Source: Streptomyces sp. Alt3 (GTDB taxonomy: Bacteria > Actinomycetota > Actinomycetes > Streptomycetales > Streptomycetaceae). From it: a stretch of DNA of 64,000 nucleotides. Numbering within the stretch: the first letter of the stretch is position 1; each line of letters opens with the position of its first letter. The stretch spans positions 4,092,001 through 4,156,000 of the forward strand of contig NZ_CP120983.1 of NCBI RefSeq assembly GCF_030719215.1, in the 5' to 3' direction. The notes beneath the pieces were generated by a model. The model saw nothing but the letters and a program-made list of their open reading frames with translations. It made no database searches and was not told the origin of the DNA. Position numbers and translations under genes: made by a program. This document shows, one piece after another, positions 49,581-57,063 of the stretch.

Positions 49581-50963
49581 TCAGGCCTGGGTGAGCGCCC
49601 AGATGCCCACCGCGAAGCAGATCAGCGCCACCACGAGCACCGGGACCGCCACCTTCGGGGACGGTCCCGGCCGCTTCGCGGGTGACGGCTGAGGCACCGC
49701 GTTCCGGGGATCCTGCAGGTGCGCGGCGGTGTAGGCGCGGGTGGACGGTGCTCCGTACGGCACGGCGGCCGTGGAGGCATGGGCGAGATCCTGGGAGGTG
49801 TCGGCAGTGTAGGTGGGTGCCGCGTGAGCCGGAATGGGGCCGGGCACCTGCGTCTCTGCCGGGTGCGGAAGCTGAGCGGGGTGCGACGGGGGCGGTGCGA
49901 GGTGGAAGCTGCCCGTCTCCGACATCGACGGGGTTGGTCCGTAAGGCTGTTGACCCCGCGCTCCCTGTGGCGCGTACGGCTGCTGTCCGGGTCCCTGTGG
50001 CGCGTACGGCGTCTGTGACGGCTGTGGCGAGGGTGGCGTGCCACCGACGTCCTGTGCGGACGTCTGCGGCCCGTCGGCGGGCGTTTCGGGGCCGTCGGGG
50101 CCGAACCCGGCGGGCAGGGGGCCGATCTGGTCGAACACCTCCACCTGCTCGTCGTCCGGGCCGGCATCCGGCAGCATCTCGACTGCCGCGGTCAGCGCCT
50201 TGCGCGCGCCCGTGGCGGTACGGAAACGGGCGTGCGGGTCCGGCTGCAGCAGACCGGCGAGGACCTGCCACAAGGGCTCCGGTACACCCTGGGGTGCTCC
50301 AGGGGTCCCGTGCGCGGCGAAGTACTCGATCAGCGCCTTGGCGTCCGGCTTCTGGCCCTGGAGAAGGTAGAGCGCGACGAGACCCACGGCGAACAGGTCC
50401 GCCGGGAAGTCGGGCTCCGCGCCCATCATCTGCTCGGGTGCGAAGTAACCAGGAGTTCCCACCACGTAGTTGGTCTCTGTCAGCCGCGGCTCACCCTTGC
50501 GCATCGAGATGCCGAAGTCCGAGAGCCGCAGATGCGGACGTCCCGTACCGGTGGCCTCCATCAGGATGTTGGCCGGTTTGATGTCGCGGTGCACGACCCC
50601 CTCGGCGTGCACCGTGGACAGTCCGGACAGCAGTTGGTCGAGCAGAAGACAGACGAAGCGAGGGGGCAGCGGGCCGTAGTCCCCGATGACATGGGCCAGC
50701 GAACCGCCGCTGACCAGGTCCATGGTGAACAGGACCTTGTCGTCGTCCGCGGCCCAGCTGGCCGGCGCGAGAACATGCGGGTGCTCGATGCGCAGTGCCT
50801 GCTCGCGGACGAAGCGCAGCAACGTGTGCGCATCGCTCTGCTGCAGGACCTTGGCCGCCACGTACCGGCGGCGTCGGTGGTCCCACGCGCGCCAGACCGC
50901 GCCGACCCCACCTCGTCCGATCGGATCGACCAGCTCGTACCGACCAGCGAAGACCTCACCCAT
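49581..50963 (-). CDS. Serine/threonine protein kinase, tail-anchored
   Basis: A Hanks-type kinase of 460 aa. The catalytic domain (~8-265) has RYELVDPIGRGGVGAVWRAW, AAKVLQQ (VAIK Lys), HRDIKPANILME, LSDFGISMRKGEP and the activation-loop GTPGYFAPEQ, so it should be active. A ~150-residue Pro/Gln/Tyr-rich linker with PYAPQGPGQQ-type repeats follows. A single helix at the very C-terminus (KVAVPVLVVALICFAVGIWA) leaves almost nothing outside. Start ATG 50963 (MGEVFAGRYEL); the frame is open upstream but not kinase-like. It may work with the HTH gene upstream on the same strand. Confidence 0.92.
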   Translation of the reverse strand: MGEVFAGRYELVDPIGRGGVGAVWRAWDHRRRRYVAAKVLQQSDAHTLLRFVREQALRIEHPHVLAPASWAADDDKVLFTMDLVSGGSLAHVIGDYGPLPPRFVCLLLDQLLSGLSTVHAEGVVHRDIKPANILMEATGTGRPHLRLSDFGISMRKGEPRLTETNYVVGTPGYFAPEQMMGAEPDFPADLFAVGLVALYLLQGQKPDAKALIEYFAAHGTPGAPQGVPEPLWQVLAGLLQPDPHARFRTATGARKALTAAVEMLPDAGPDDEQVEVFDQIGPLPAGFGPDGPETPADGPQTSAQDVGGTPPSPQPSQTPYAPQGPGQQPYAPQGARGQQPYGPTPSMSETGSFHLAPPPSHPAQLPHPAETQVPGPIPAHAAPTYTADTSQDLAHASTAAVPYGAPSTRAYTAAHLQDPRNAVPQPSPAKRPGPSPKVAVPVLVVALICFAVGIWALTQA

Positions 50964-51066
50964 TGCGCTGCGCCCGCTCCCGTTCCCGTTGAGGTTCGTG
51001 CCCCGGCTGCCGGGATACTGCCACGGATCCTTCGGCCCGGGGCGGTCCCCGGGCCCTGGGTCCGGC

Positions 51067-51615
51067 CTAGCTCTGGTGTCCCTCGTAGTGCGCGATCGCG
51101 TCCGCGGTGCGCCCCGCTCCGTACACCCTGAGGAACTCTGCCAGTTCCGGGTGTTCCGGGGCGAGGGAGTTGGCCGCATCGATGATGTCGCCGGCCGCCG
51201 CGACCGAGCGCAGCAGTGATTGGATCTCACGGACCACACGCCGCACGGTGGGGGCTCCACCGGTGGTGGAGGTCTGGCCGGTGTTGGTCAGGACCGAGCC
51301 GCCCTGCGACTTCTTGATCTCTTCCATCCGGTCCGTGGCCTCTCCCGCGCTGACGCTGCCGTCCGCCACCTGGCCGGCGAGCTCCTGAAGTGCTTGGACC
51401 CTCTGGACGACCGCGGGGTTGCCGATCTTGGCCCGCTGCCCGCTCATCAGCTGGGAGAGCATGGGTGCGGACAGCCCGAGAACAGCCGCGAGGCGTGCCT
51501 GATTGAGGCCGAGGTCGTCGATCAGCCTGCGGAAGAGCGCCCCCAGTGGCTCTCCGTACCAGCTGCGCTGGAGCTCTCTGGCTCTAGCCGTGGCCTCTTG
51601 CTGCGCTGCGTCCAT
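51067..51615 (-). CDS. Helix-turn-helix DNA-binding protein
   Basis: The 182-aa product has a Cro/CI-like HTH at about residues 28-65 (LIDDLGLNQARLAAVLGLSA then PMLSQLMSGQRAKIGNP). A helical region with SVSAGEATDRMEEIKKSQGG follows, and a C-terminal segment of ~60 residues (LAPEHPELAEFLRVYGAGRT) may carry effector or dimer contacts. ATG at 51615. It is 103 bases upstream of the kinase gene on the same strand. Conserved in streptomycetes near tRNA-Ala; target unknown. Confidence 0.85.
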   Translation of the reverse strand: MDAAQQEATARARELQRSWYGEPLGALFRRLIDDLGLNQARLAAVLGLSAPMLSQLMSGQRAKIGNPAVVQRVQALQELAGQVADGSVSAGEATDRMEEIKKSQGGSVLTNTGQTSTTGGAPTVRRVVREIQSLLRSVAAAGDIIDAANSLAPEHPELAEFLRVYGAGRTADAIAHYEGHQS

Positions 51616-51785
51616 TGCGTCTCCCCTTCGCTGCGGCTTCGCTGCTGCGAACCTCGTCGTGCATCTTACGGAGAGCCGTTGCGGGCCGGGAGTCCCAATC
51701 CTTTTGCAGGATTCGGGGGGTCACCCGGTACTCTGTTCTGGGTCGGACGTCGCAGCATGGATGTGTCCAGTGATGTCTGGTTTTC

Positions 51786-51858
51786 GGGGCCTTAGCTCAG
51801 TTGGTAGAGCGCTGCCTTTGCAAGGCAGATGTCAGGAGTTCGAATCTCCTAGGCTCCA
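51786..51858 (+). tRNA. tRNA-Ala (TGC)
   Basis: Cloverleaf with acceptor GGGGCCT / AGGCTCC (one G-U), D-arm AGCTCAGTTGGTAGAGC, anticodon stem CTGCC/GGCAG with loop TTTGCAA (TGC at 51819-51821), T-arm AGGAG TTCGAAT CTCCT and discriminator A. CCA is not fully encoded. Confidence 0.97.
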
Positions 51859-51863
51859 CAGAC

Positions 51864-51905
51864 AAATCCCCTCCGACCTGCGGATCGCAGAGTCGGAGGG
51901 GATTT
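51864..51905 (+). terminator. Terminator after tRNA-Ala
   Basis: Perfect 14-bp stem AAATCCCCTCCGAC / GTCGGAGGGGATTT with a 14-base loop, then TTCG. Confidence 0.85.
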
Positions 51906-51966
51906 TTCGTTCACGACGGGACTGCGGTCCCTCGGCATGTGGTCCCTCGGCACCTGCGGTTCTTCG

Positions 51967-51980
51967 TTTCACGTGAAACA
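51967..51980. other. parS site 8 (right of oriC)
   Basis: Perfect GTTTCACGTGAAAC between the tRNA-Ala terminator and the DUF5324 terminator; the only perfect site on the dnaN side of oriC in this window. Confidence 0.95.
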
Positions 51981-51982
51981 CA

Positions 51983-52026
51983 GCGAGGGGCGCCGGAGAC
52001 CTCATGGTCTCCGGCGCCCCTCGCTG
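51983..52026 (-). terminator. Terminator of the DUF5324 gene
   Basis: Perfect 20-bp stem with a four-base loop TCAT (arms AGCGAGGGGCGCCGGAGACC and its complement), two bases from parS 8. Confidence 0.85.
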
Positions 52027-52049
52027 GTGTCGTCACCGGGCGGGCGGGT

Positions 52050-52766
52050 TCAGCGGTGGTCGGTGCCGTCCGTCGGGTCCGATCCGGACTCGGCCTCGTC
52101 CTGCTTGGCGCGGACTTCCGGGTCCAGCACGGTCTGGCCACTGCCGTCGACCGAGGTCAGAGGAGCGCGGCCGTCGTCCACCTCGGTGGGGGCGGGCGGC
52201 TCGACCAGCCAGTCCGGGTTGGCCTGCTTGTCCCACCACTTCCAGGCGGCGAAGGCTCCACCGGCCAGGACACCCAGCACGAGGACGCCCTTGGCGGCAC
52301 GACCTGCCTTCGCTCGGCGTTCGTGCTTCCTGACGAGCTTCTGGATCTCCTTGGCCGTCACCTGGCCGCGGAGGGCGGCCAGCGCGGCCGTGCTTCGGGC
52401 GGTGGCTTCCTCGGCGACAGGCCGGCTCGCCGCCACCGCGTACTCCACGCGCGGCACGGTGTAGTCCGCGGCGGTGCGGGCGGCGCTGCGCGTCCGTACG
52501 GCGGCCTTGTGCGCAGCCTCGTCGACCTTGGGCGGCACATGTGTCAGTGCCTGTTCGATGCGTGGTGCGAGATGCGCGCCGTACTGGACGCGGGCCTGCG
52601 CGGCTGCCTTCGACACCTTGGGCGCGAGCCGTGCACGAGCCTCTTGCGCGTAGTGCGCGGCCTGTTCCTTGGCCGTGTCGGCGTAGGGCGCCACCACTTC
52701 CGCGGCGTGCTGCGCGCTGTCCTTCGCCGAGTAGGTTGCGGCGCGCACGCTGTCGATGCGGGTCAC
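52050..52766 (-). CDS. DUF5324 family protein
   Basis: A 238-aa protein: an Ala-rich amphipathic helical region (~1-150, TRIDSVRAATYSAKDSAQHA, with many KxxAxxA-type spacings resembling LEA or apolipoprotein helices), then a basic segment and one helix (GRAAKGVLVLGVLAGGAFAA then WKWWDKQANPDW), and an acidic tail. Likely membrane-associated; function unknown. Followed by a 20-bp-stem terminator. The 347-base gap 52767-53113 before ppiA shows no gene I can support. Confidence 0.85.
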   Translation of the reverse strand: MTRIDSVRAATYSAKDSAQHAAEVVAPYADTAKEQAAHYAQEARARLAPKVSKAAAQARVQYGAHLAPRIEQALTHVPPKVDEAAHKAAVRTRSAARTAADYTVPRVEYAVAASRPVAEEATARSTAALAALRGQVTAKEIQKLVRKHERRAKAGRAAKGVLVLGVLAGGAFAAWKWWDKQANPDWLVEPPAPTEVDDGRAPLTSVDGSGQTVLDPEVRAKQDEAESGSDPTDGTDHR

Positions 52767-53113
52767 GGGATCCTCCTCCTTGGTGGCGGGTAGGTACTCC
52801 GCCTATCCACCCATTTCGAAATCATGCCCGCTGGTGCCTTGAGCGCCATGCGGGACGGGCATCCGGGTCACGAGCGACATTCTCGATCAAAGCAGTGCAA
52901 GGGGGGTGTGTCGCCGACGATGCCACGGTTCGTGTCGGGGTGCTCCGTGCCATCGGGCGCCTGGTCGCATATATCCCGCCGGAAGTGTGGGAAAGGTGCA
53001 GGAAAGAGGGCAACAAGGTGAGTGCGGCTCGCCCCGGGCCATGGCCGGACTGCGGAGCGGGTGCCCCGTGCGAGGATCGGTGGTCATCAGCGAAGACTTA
53101 GGGAAGGCAGACC

Positions 53114-53641
53114 GTGGCCGAGCAGCTTTACGCCACTTTGAAGACCAATCAGGGCGACATCGCGATCCGGCTGCTGCCGAACCACGCCCCCAAGACGGTC
53201 AAGAACTTCGTCGAGCTCGCCCAGGGCGAGCGTGAGTGGACCAACCCGGAGACCGGCGGGAAGTCCACCGACAAGTTGTACGACGGCACTGTCTTCCACC
53301 GCGTCATCAGCGGTTTCATGATCCAGGGCGGTGACCCGCTGGGCAACGGTACGGGTGGTCCCGGGTACGAGTTCCGCGACGAGTTCCACCCCGACCTGGC
53401 GTTCACCAAGCCGTATCTCCTGGCCATGGCCAATGCCGGTCCGGGAACCAACGGTTCGCAGTTCTTCGTGACCGTGTCGCCCACCGCCTGGCTGACCGGC
53501 AAGCACACGATCTTCGGCGAGGTCGCCGACGAGGCGGGCAGGAAGGTCGTGGATGCCATCGCCGCGGCACCGACCAACCCCCGCACCGATCGTCCGCTCC
53601 AGGACGTGGTGATCGAGTCGGTCGTCATCGAGACCCGCTGA
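53114..53641 (+). CDS. ppiA: Peptidyl-prolyl cis-trans isomerase (cyclophilin)
   Basis: Catalyses prolyl isomerisation; no signal sequence, so cytosolic. The 175-aa product has VKNFVELAQGEREW, the active-site FHRVISGFMIQGGDPLGNGT, the LAMANAGPGTNGSQFFVTVS motif and IFGEVADEAGRKVVDAIA. GTG start at 53114 with AGGGAAGG upstream. Its location after the gyrA tRNAs matches M. tuberculosis ppiA (Rv0009). Confidence 0.96.
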   Translation: MAEQLYATLKTNQGDIAIRLLPNHAPKTVKNFVELAQGEREWTNPETGGKSTDKLYDGTVFHRVISGFMIQGGDPLGNGTGGPGYEFRDEFHPDLAFTKPYLLAMANAGPGTNGSQFFVTVSPTAWLTGKHTIFGEVADEAGRKVVDAIAAAPTNPRTDRPLQDVVIESVVIETR

Positions 53642-53795
53642 CCGGACGAGTGGCCGGCCTCCGGGCCATCGGCCTGACGGCCGCCGTCCCGTGGGGAACC
53701 AACCGCCCTGCTTGTCCGTACTGCTACATAACGGGCGAGTGGGGCGATCGCATGTGTGCCTCCTCCGCGGACGAGGACCGAAGGGGCCGTGACCG

Positions 53796-54698
53796 ATGGA
53801 TCAGCAGCCGCCGGAAGACCAGGACGGGTCCGCGGCCGCGGACGGTCCGCCGACGTGTTATCGGCACCCGGGCAGGGAGACGGGAATTCGCTGCACGCGG
53901 TGCGAGCGGCCGATCTGCACGGACTGCATGATCCCGGCCTCGGTGGGGTTCCAGTGCCCGGACTGTGTCCGCGAAGGGACGGGTACGGGCCATCACCCGG
54001 CGGCGAGCCGGCCGCGGACTGTGGCCGGCGGCAGCGTCGCGGCCGACCCCAGACTGATCACCAAGATCCTCATCGGCATCAATCTCGCCGTCTTCGTGGG
54101 CGTCCTGGCCCATCCGGCCCTTCGCGACGATCTTCTGCTGTTCGGCCGCGCCTACGTCGACGAGGGCTCGGCCGGCTACGAGGGAGTCGCGGAGGGGCAG
54201 TGGTACCGCCTGCTGACGTCGACGTTCCTGCACCAGGAGATCTGGCACATCGCCTTCAACATGCTGGGACTGTGGTGGCTCGGAGGGCCTCTGGAGGCCG
54301 CTCTCGGCCGCGCGCGCTACCTCGCGCTCTATCTGCTCTCGGGGCTCGCCGGCAGCGCTCTTACCTATCTGATCGCCGCCCCCACGCAGGGCACGCTCGG
54401 AGCTTCGGGCTCCGTCTTCGGCCTGCTGGGTGCCACGGCCGTACTGATGCGCCGGATGAACTACGACATGCGTCCGGTGATCGCGCTGCTCGTGGTGAAT
54501 CTGATCTTCACCTTCAACCCGTGGGGCGGTATCGCCTGGCAGGCGCACGTCGGCGGGCTGATCGCCGGAGCGCTGATCGCCGTAGCCATGGTCCACGCAC
54601 CGCGGGAGCGCCGGAATCTCGTGCAGTACGGCGCCTGTGCCCTGGTTCTCGTCGCGGCCGTGGCGGTCGTCCTCGTCAGGACCGCAGTGCTCACCTGA
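53796..54698 (+). CDS. Rhomboid family intramembrane serine protease with N-terminal zinc motif
   Basis: The 300-aa product has an N-terminal Cys/His cluster (CYRHPGRETGIRCTRCERPI then CTDCMIPASVGFQCPDCV, residues ~21-58) resembling a B-box-type zinc fold. About six helices of a rhomboid follow: the WHIAFNMLGLWWLGGPLEAA motif, the catalytic Ser in GASGSVFGLLGA (~203-214) and the catalytic His in WQAHVGGLIAGALI (~249). Substrates are unknown. ATG at 53796. It stands alone before a bipartite hairpin terminator. Confidence 0.93.
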   Translation: MDQQPPEDQDGSAAADGPPTCYRHPGRETGIRCTRCERPICTDCMIPASVGFQCPDCVREGTGTGHHPAASRPRTVAGGSVAADPRLITKILIGINLAVFVGVLAHPALRDDLLLFGRAYVDEGSAGYEGVAEGQWYRLLTSTFLHQEIWHIAFNMLGLWWLGGPLEAALGRARYLALYLLSGLAGSALTYLIAAPTQGTLGASGSVFGLLGATAVLMRRMNYDMRPVIALLVVNLIFTFNPWGGIAWQAHVGGLIAGALIAVAMVHAPRERRNLVQYGACALVLVAAVAVVLVRTAVLT

Positions 54699-54725
54699 GC
54701 GGAATCCGTTGCTCCAGGGGTGCGG

Positions 54726-54928
54726 TTGTCCACAGAGCGTGCCGGATCTTGTGCATGACGTGGGGAACAGGTGTGCCCCTTGTCGCTGAACTGGGTTTTT
54801 CCAGTCCGGACAAGGGGCGTACCGTCCCGCGATGCGTAAGTGTGTAGTCACACCGGCGTCAACATCGAGGGAAGTTATCCACAGATCGTCTGACCTTTTC
54901 CCCCGCCTGTGGATAACTCTGTGGGTAA
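54726..54928. promoter_or_regulatory. DnaA-box cluster between the rhomboid gene and crgA
   Basis: TTGTCCACA at 54726-54734 (plus), TTATCCACA at 54875-54883 (plus), TTATCCACA at 54908-54916 (minus) and TTACCCACA at 54920-54928 (minus). Three are perfect consensus boxes in a 243-base gap between convergent genes, about 18 kb from oriC. S. coelicolor has a described cluster (H69, as I recall) on the cosmid covering this region. A promoter function is unlikely because both flanking genes end here. Confidence 0.8.
54775..54818 (+). terminator. Rhomboid gene terminator
   Basis: Outer stem GCCCCTTGTC / GACAAGGGGC and inner stem ACTGG / CCAGT around GTTTTT, 76 bases after the stop codon and inside the DnaA-box cluster region. 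Confidence 0.65.
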
Positions 54929-54941
54929 CTTCAGGGCAGAG

Positions 54942-55196
54942 CTACTTCCACTGAGTGGAGACGCCGAAGCCGCCTGCGATGAAGCCGAAGCCCACGACGA
55001 TGTTCCAGTTGCCGAGAGCGTCGATCGGCAGGTCGCCCTCGGTGACGTAGAAGACCACGATCCAGGCCAGACCGATCAGGAAGAGCGCCAGCATCACCGG
55101 CGCCACCCAACTGCGGTTGGACAGCTTTATGTTCGTCGACTGCTTCGTCGGCGGAGCCGTGAAGTCTGCCTTCTTGCGGATACGTGACTTCGGCAC
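54942..55196 (-). CDS. crgA: Cell division protein CrgA
   Basis: A small membrane protein that controls septum placement during sporulation in Streptomyces and binds FtsZ/PBPs in mycobacteria. The 84-aa product has the family start MPKSRIRKKADFTAPP, two helices (WVAPVMLALFLIGLAWIVVF and NIVVGFGFIAGGFGVSTQ) and the short C-terminus TQWK. ATG start. Divergent from the DUF881 gene, convergent with the rhomboid gene. Confidence 0.97.
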   Translation of the reverse strand: MPKSRIRKKADFTAPPTKQSTNIKLSNRSWVAPVMLALFLIGLAWIVVFYVTEGDLPIDALGNWNIVVGFGFIAGGFGVSTQWK

Positions 55197-55332
55197 GAGG
55201 GACTCTCCTGTCGATGCGCTGCGTGACCGCGCAGGGATCTGTGGCTGGCGCCGGGGCGCGAGGGGGAATGCTGCCTCCCCGGGGCGTCCGTTAGCGTAGT
55301 GCTTCCGTGGCGCCTAAGGAGATAAGGGTACG

Positions 55333-56100
55333 TTGAGCAATTCTGCCGACTCCCCTCGAGGCCCGGCCCGGCGCATGTCCCGTCGGCCGGTCCAGGCCCT
55401 CACCGCTGCCGTTTTCGCGCTGGCCGGGTTGATCTTCGTCACCAGCGCCAATACGGCCAAGGGGACCGATATCCGTACGGACTCCTCCCTGCTGAAGCTC
55501 TCCGACCTCATTCAGCAGCGCAGCGAGAAGAACGCGGAACTGGACGAATCCACCGCTTCCGTGCGCGCGGACATCGACACCCTCGCCCGGCGCGACGACG
55601 GGAGCACCCGCGCCGAGGACGCGAAACTCGATGCGCTGGAGAAGGCGGCCGGCACCACGGAGGTCACCGGTGAGGCGCTCTCCGTCACGCTGAACGACGC
55701 CCCGCCGAACGCCACCGCCAATCCCGGGTACCCCGAGCCGCAGCCCAACGACCTGGTTATCCACCAGCAGGACCTGCAGGCCGTCGTCAACGCCCTGTGG
55801 GAAGGCGGCGCCCGCGGGATCCGGGTGATGGACCAGCGGCTGATCTCCACCAGCGCGGTGCGCTGCGTCGGGAACACGCTGATCCTGCAGGGGCGGGTCT
55901 ACTCGCCTCCGTACAAGGTCACCGCCGTCGGTGACCGGGGGAAGCTCAGGCAGGCGCTCAACGACTCCACGGCGATCCAGAACTACCAGCTCTACGTGAA
56001 GGCGTACGGACTGGGATGGAAGGTCGAAGAGGACGACAAGCTGACGCTTCCCGGCTATTCGGGCACCGTTGATCTCCATTACGCACAGCCTGTGCAGTAG
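55333..56100 (+). CDS. DUF881 family membrane protein
   Basis: The 255-aa product has a cytosolic N-terminus, one helix (VQALTAAVFALAGLIFVTSA), a coiled-coil segment (LIQQRSEKNAELDESTASVR) and the extracellular DUF881 domain (EALSVTLNDAPPNATA, VVNALWEGGARGIRVMDQRL, then YKVTAVGDRGKLRQALNDS). TTG start with AAGGAGATAAGGG upstream. Same position as M. tuberculosis Rv0012 beside crgA. A division or envelope role is suspected. Confidence 0.88.
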   Translation: MSNSADSPRGPARRMSRRPVQALTAAVFALAGLIFVTSANTAKGTDIRTDSSLLKLSDLIQQRSEKNAELDESTASVRADIDTLARRDDGSTRAEDAKLDALEKAAGTTEVTGEALSVTLNDAPPNATANPGYPEPQPNDLVIHQQDLQAVVNALWEGGARGIRVMDQRLISTSAVRCVGNTLILQGRVYSPPYKVTAVGDRGKLRQALNDSTAIQNYQLYVKAYGLGWKVEEDDKLTLPGYSGTVDLHYAQPVQ

Positions 56101-56240
56101 CCCGAGGGGGCCCGGCCCGCCGGGTCCTGCGAGGTGCGCGCATCTCTGTGGGGGACTCCCCCGAGGGCGGCTTTCCACAGCTGACCCACGCCCGTGCCCC
56201 GGCCGTTTAGTCTGGTGCCGTACCGAATGGAGGCGACAGC

Positions 56241-56428
56241 ATGTACGGCTGGATCTGGCGGCACCTGCCGGGCAACGTATGGGTGCGGGGCTTCATCTCG
56301 CTCGTGCTGGCCCTGGCCGTTGTCTACGCGCTCTTCCAGTACGTCTTCCCCTGGGCGGAGCCGCTGCTCCCGTTCGGTGACGTGACGGTGGACGGCGAGG
56401 GCGCCGGCGGAGCGGGGCCGGCCAATGA
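56241..56428 (+). CDS. Small single-helix membrane protein; 3' end uncertain
   Basis: ATG at 56241 with GGAGG upstream begins YGWIWRHLPGNVWVRGFISL, followed by VLALAVVYALFQYVFPWAEP and LLPFGDVTVDGEGAGGAGPA. This ~60-residue part is a conserved streptomycete small membrane protein next to pabA, I believe. The frame has no stop near the pabA start and stays open to 57002, but everything beyond ~residue 62 is a shadow of pabA. A one-base shift in the GC-rich stretch 56395-56420 would end it at a TGA (56426-56428) overlapping the pabA ATG; that end is given here. Confidence 0.55.
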
Positions 56429-57063
56429 GCGCACGCATTCTCGTCGTCGACAACTACGACAGCTTCGTCTTCAACATCGTCCAGTACCTCTACCAACTCG
56501 GTGCCGAGTGCGAAGTGGTGCGGAACGACGCGGTGACCACCGCGCACGCGGACGACGGCTTCGACGGGGTCCTTCTGTCACCCGGTCCCGGCACACCCGA
56601 GCAGGCGGGCGTCTGCATGGAGATGGTGCACCACTGCGCGCGCGGCGGGGTTCCGGTCTTCGGCGTCTGCCTGGGCATGCAGTCGATGGCCGTCGCGTAC
56701 GGAGGCGTGGTGGACAGGGCCCCCGAGCTGCTGCACGGCAAGACCTCCCCCGTACTGCACGAGGGCAAGGGGGTGTTCGCCGGTCTGCCGTCCCCCTTCA
56801 CGGCGACGCGCTACCACTCGCTCGCCGCGGAGCCTGCGACGGTCCCGCCCGTGCTCGAAGTCACCGCGCGCACCGCCGACGGCATCATCATGGGGCTGCG
56901 CCACCGGGAACACGCGGTGGAGGGTGTGCAGTTCCACCCCGAGTCGGTGCTCACGGAGCACGGCCACCTCATGCTCGCCAACTGGCTGGAGCGGTGTGGT
57001 GACAAGGGCGCCGTCGCCAGATCGGCGGGGCTCGCCCCGGTGGTGGGCAAGGCCGCCGCGTGA
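56425..57063 (+). CDS. pabA: Aminodeoxychorismate/anthranilate synthase component II (glutamine amidotransferase)
   Basis: Supplies ammonia from glutamine to a chorismate-using synthase for folate or tryptophan synthesis. The 212-aa product is a class I amidotransferase: ILVVDNYDSFVFNIVQYLYQ, LLSPGPGTPEQAG, catalytic Cys in FGVCLGMQSMAVAYGG (~78), and the His/Glu pair in GVQFHPESVLTEHGH (~170). TrpG cannot be separated from PabA by sequence here. ATG at 56425. Its stop overlaps the sortase start by four bases. Confidence 0.95.
   Translation: MSARILVVDNYDSFVFNIVQYLYQLGAECEVVRNDAVTTAHADDGFDGVLLSPGPGTPEQAGVCMEMVHHCARGGVPVFGVCLGMQSMAVAYGGVVDRAPELLHGKTSPVLHEGKGVFAGLPSPFTATRYHSLAAEPATVPPVLEVTARTADGIIMGLRHREHAVEGVQFHPESVLTEHGHLMLANWLERCGDKGAVARSAGLAPVVGKAAA

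Noticed and set aside
46730..51858. tRNA genes as integration sites for a mobile island
   Set aside because: No integrase, direct repeat of the tRNA 3' end, or plasmid genes were found between or beside the two tRNAs; the intervening genes look like ordinary streptomycete loci.
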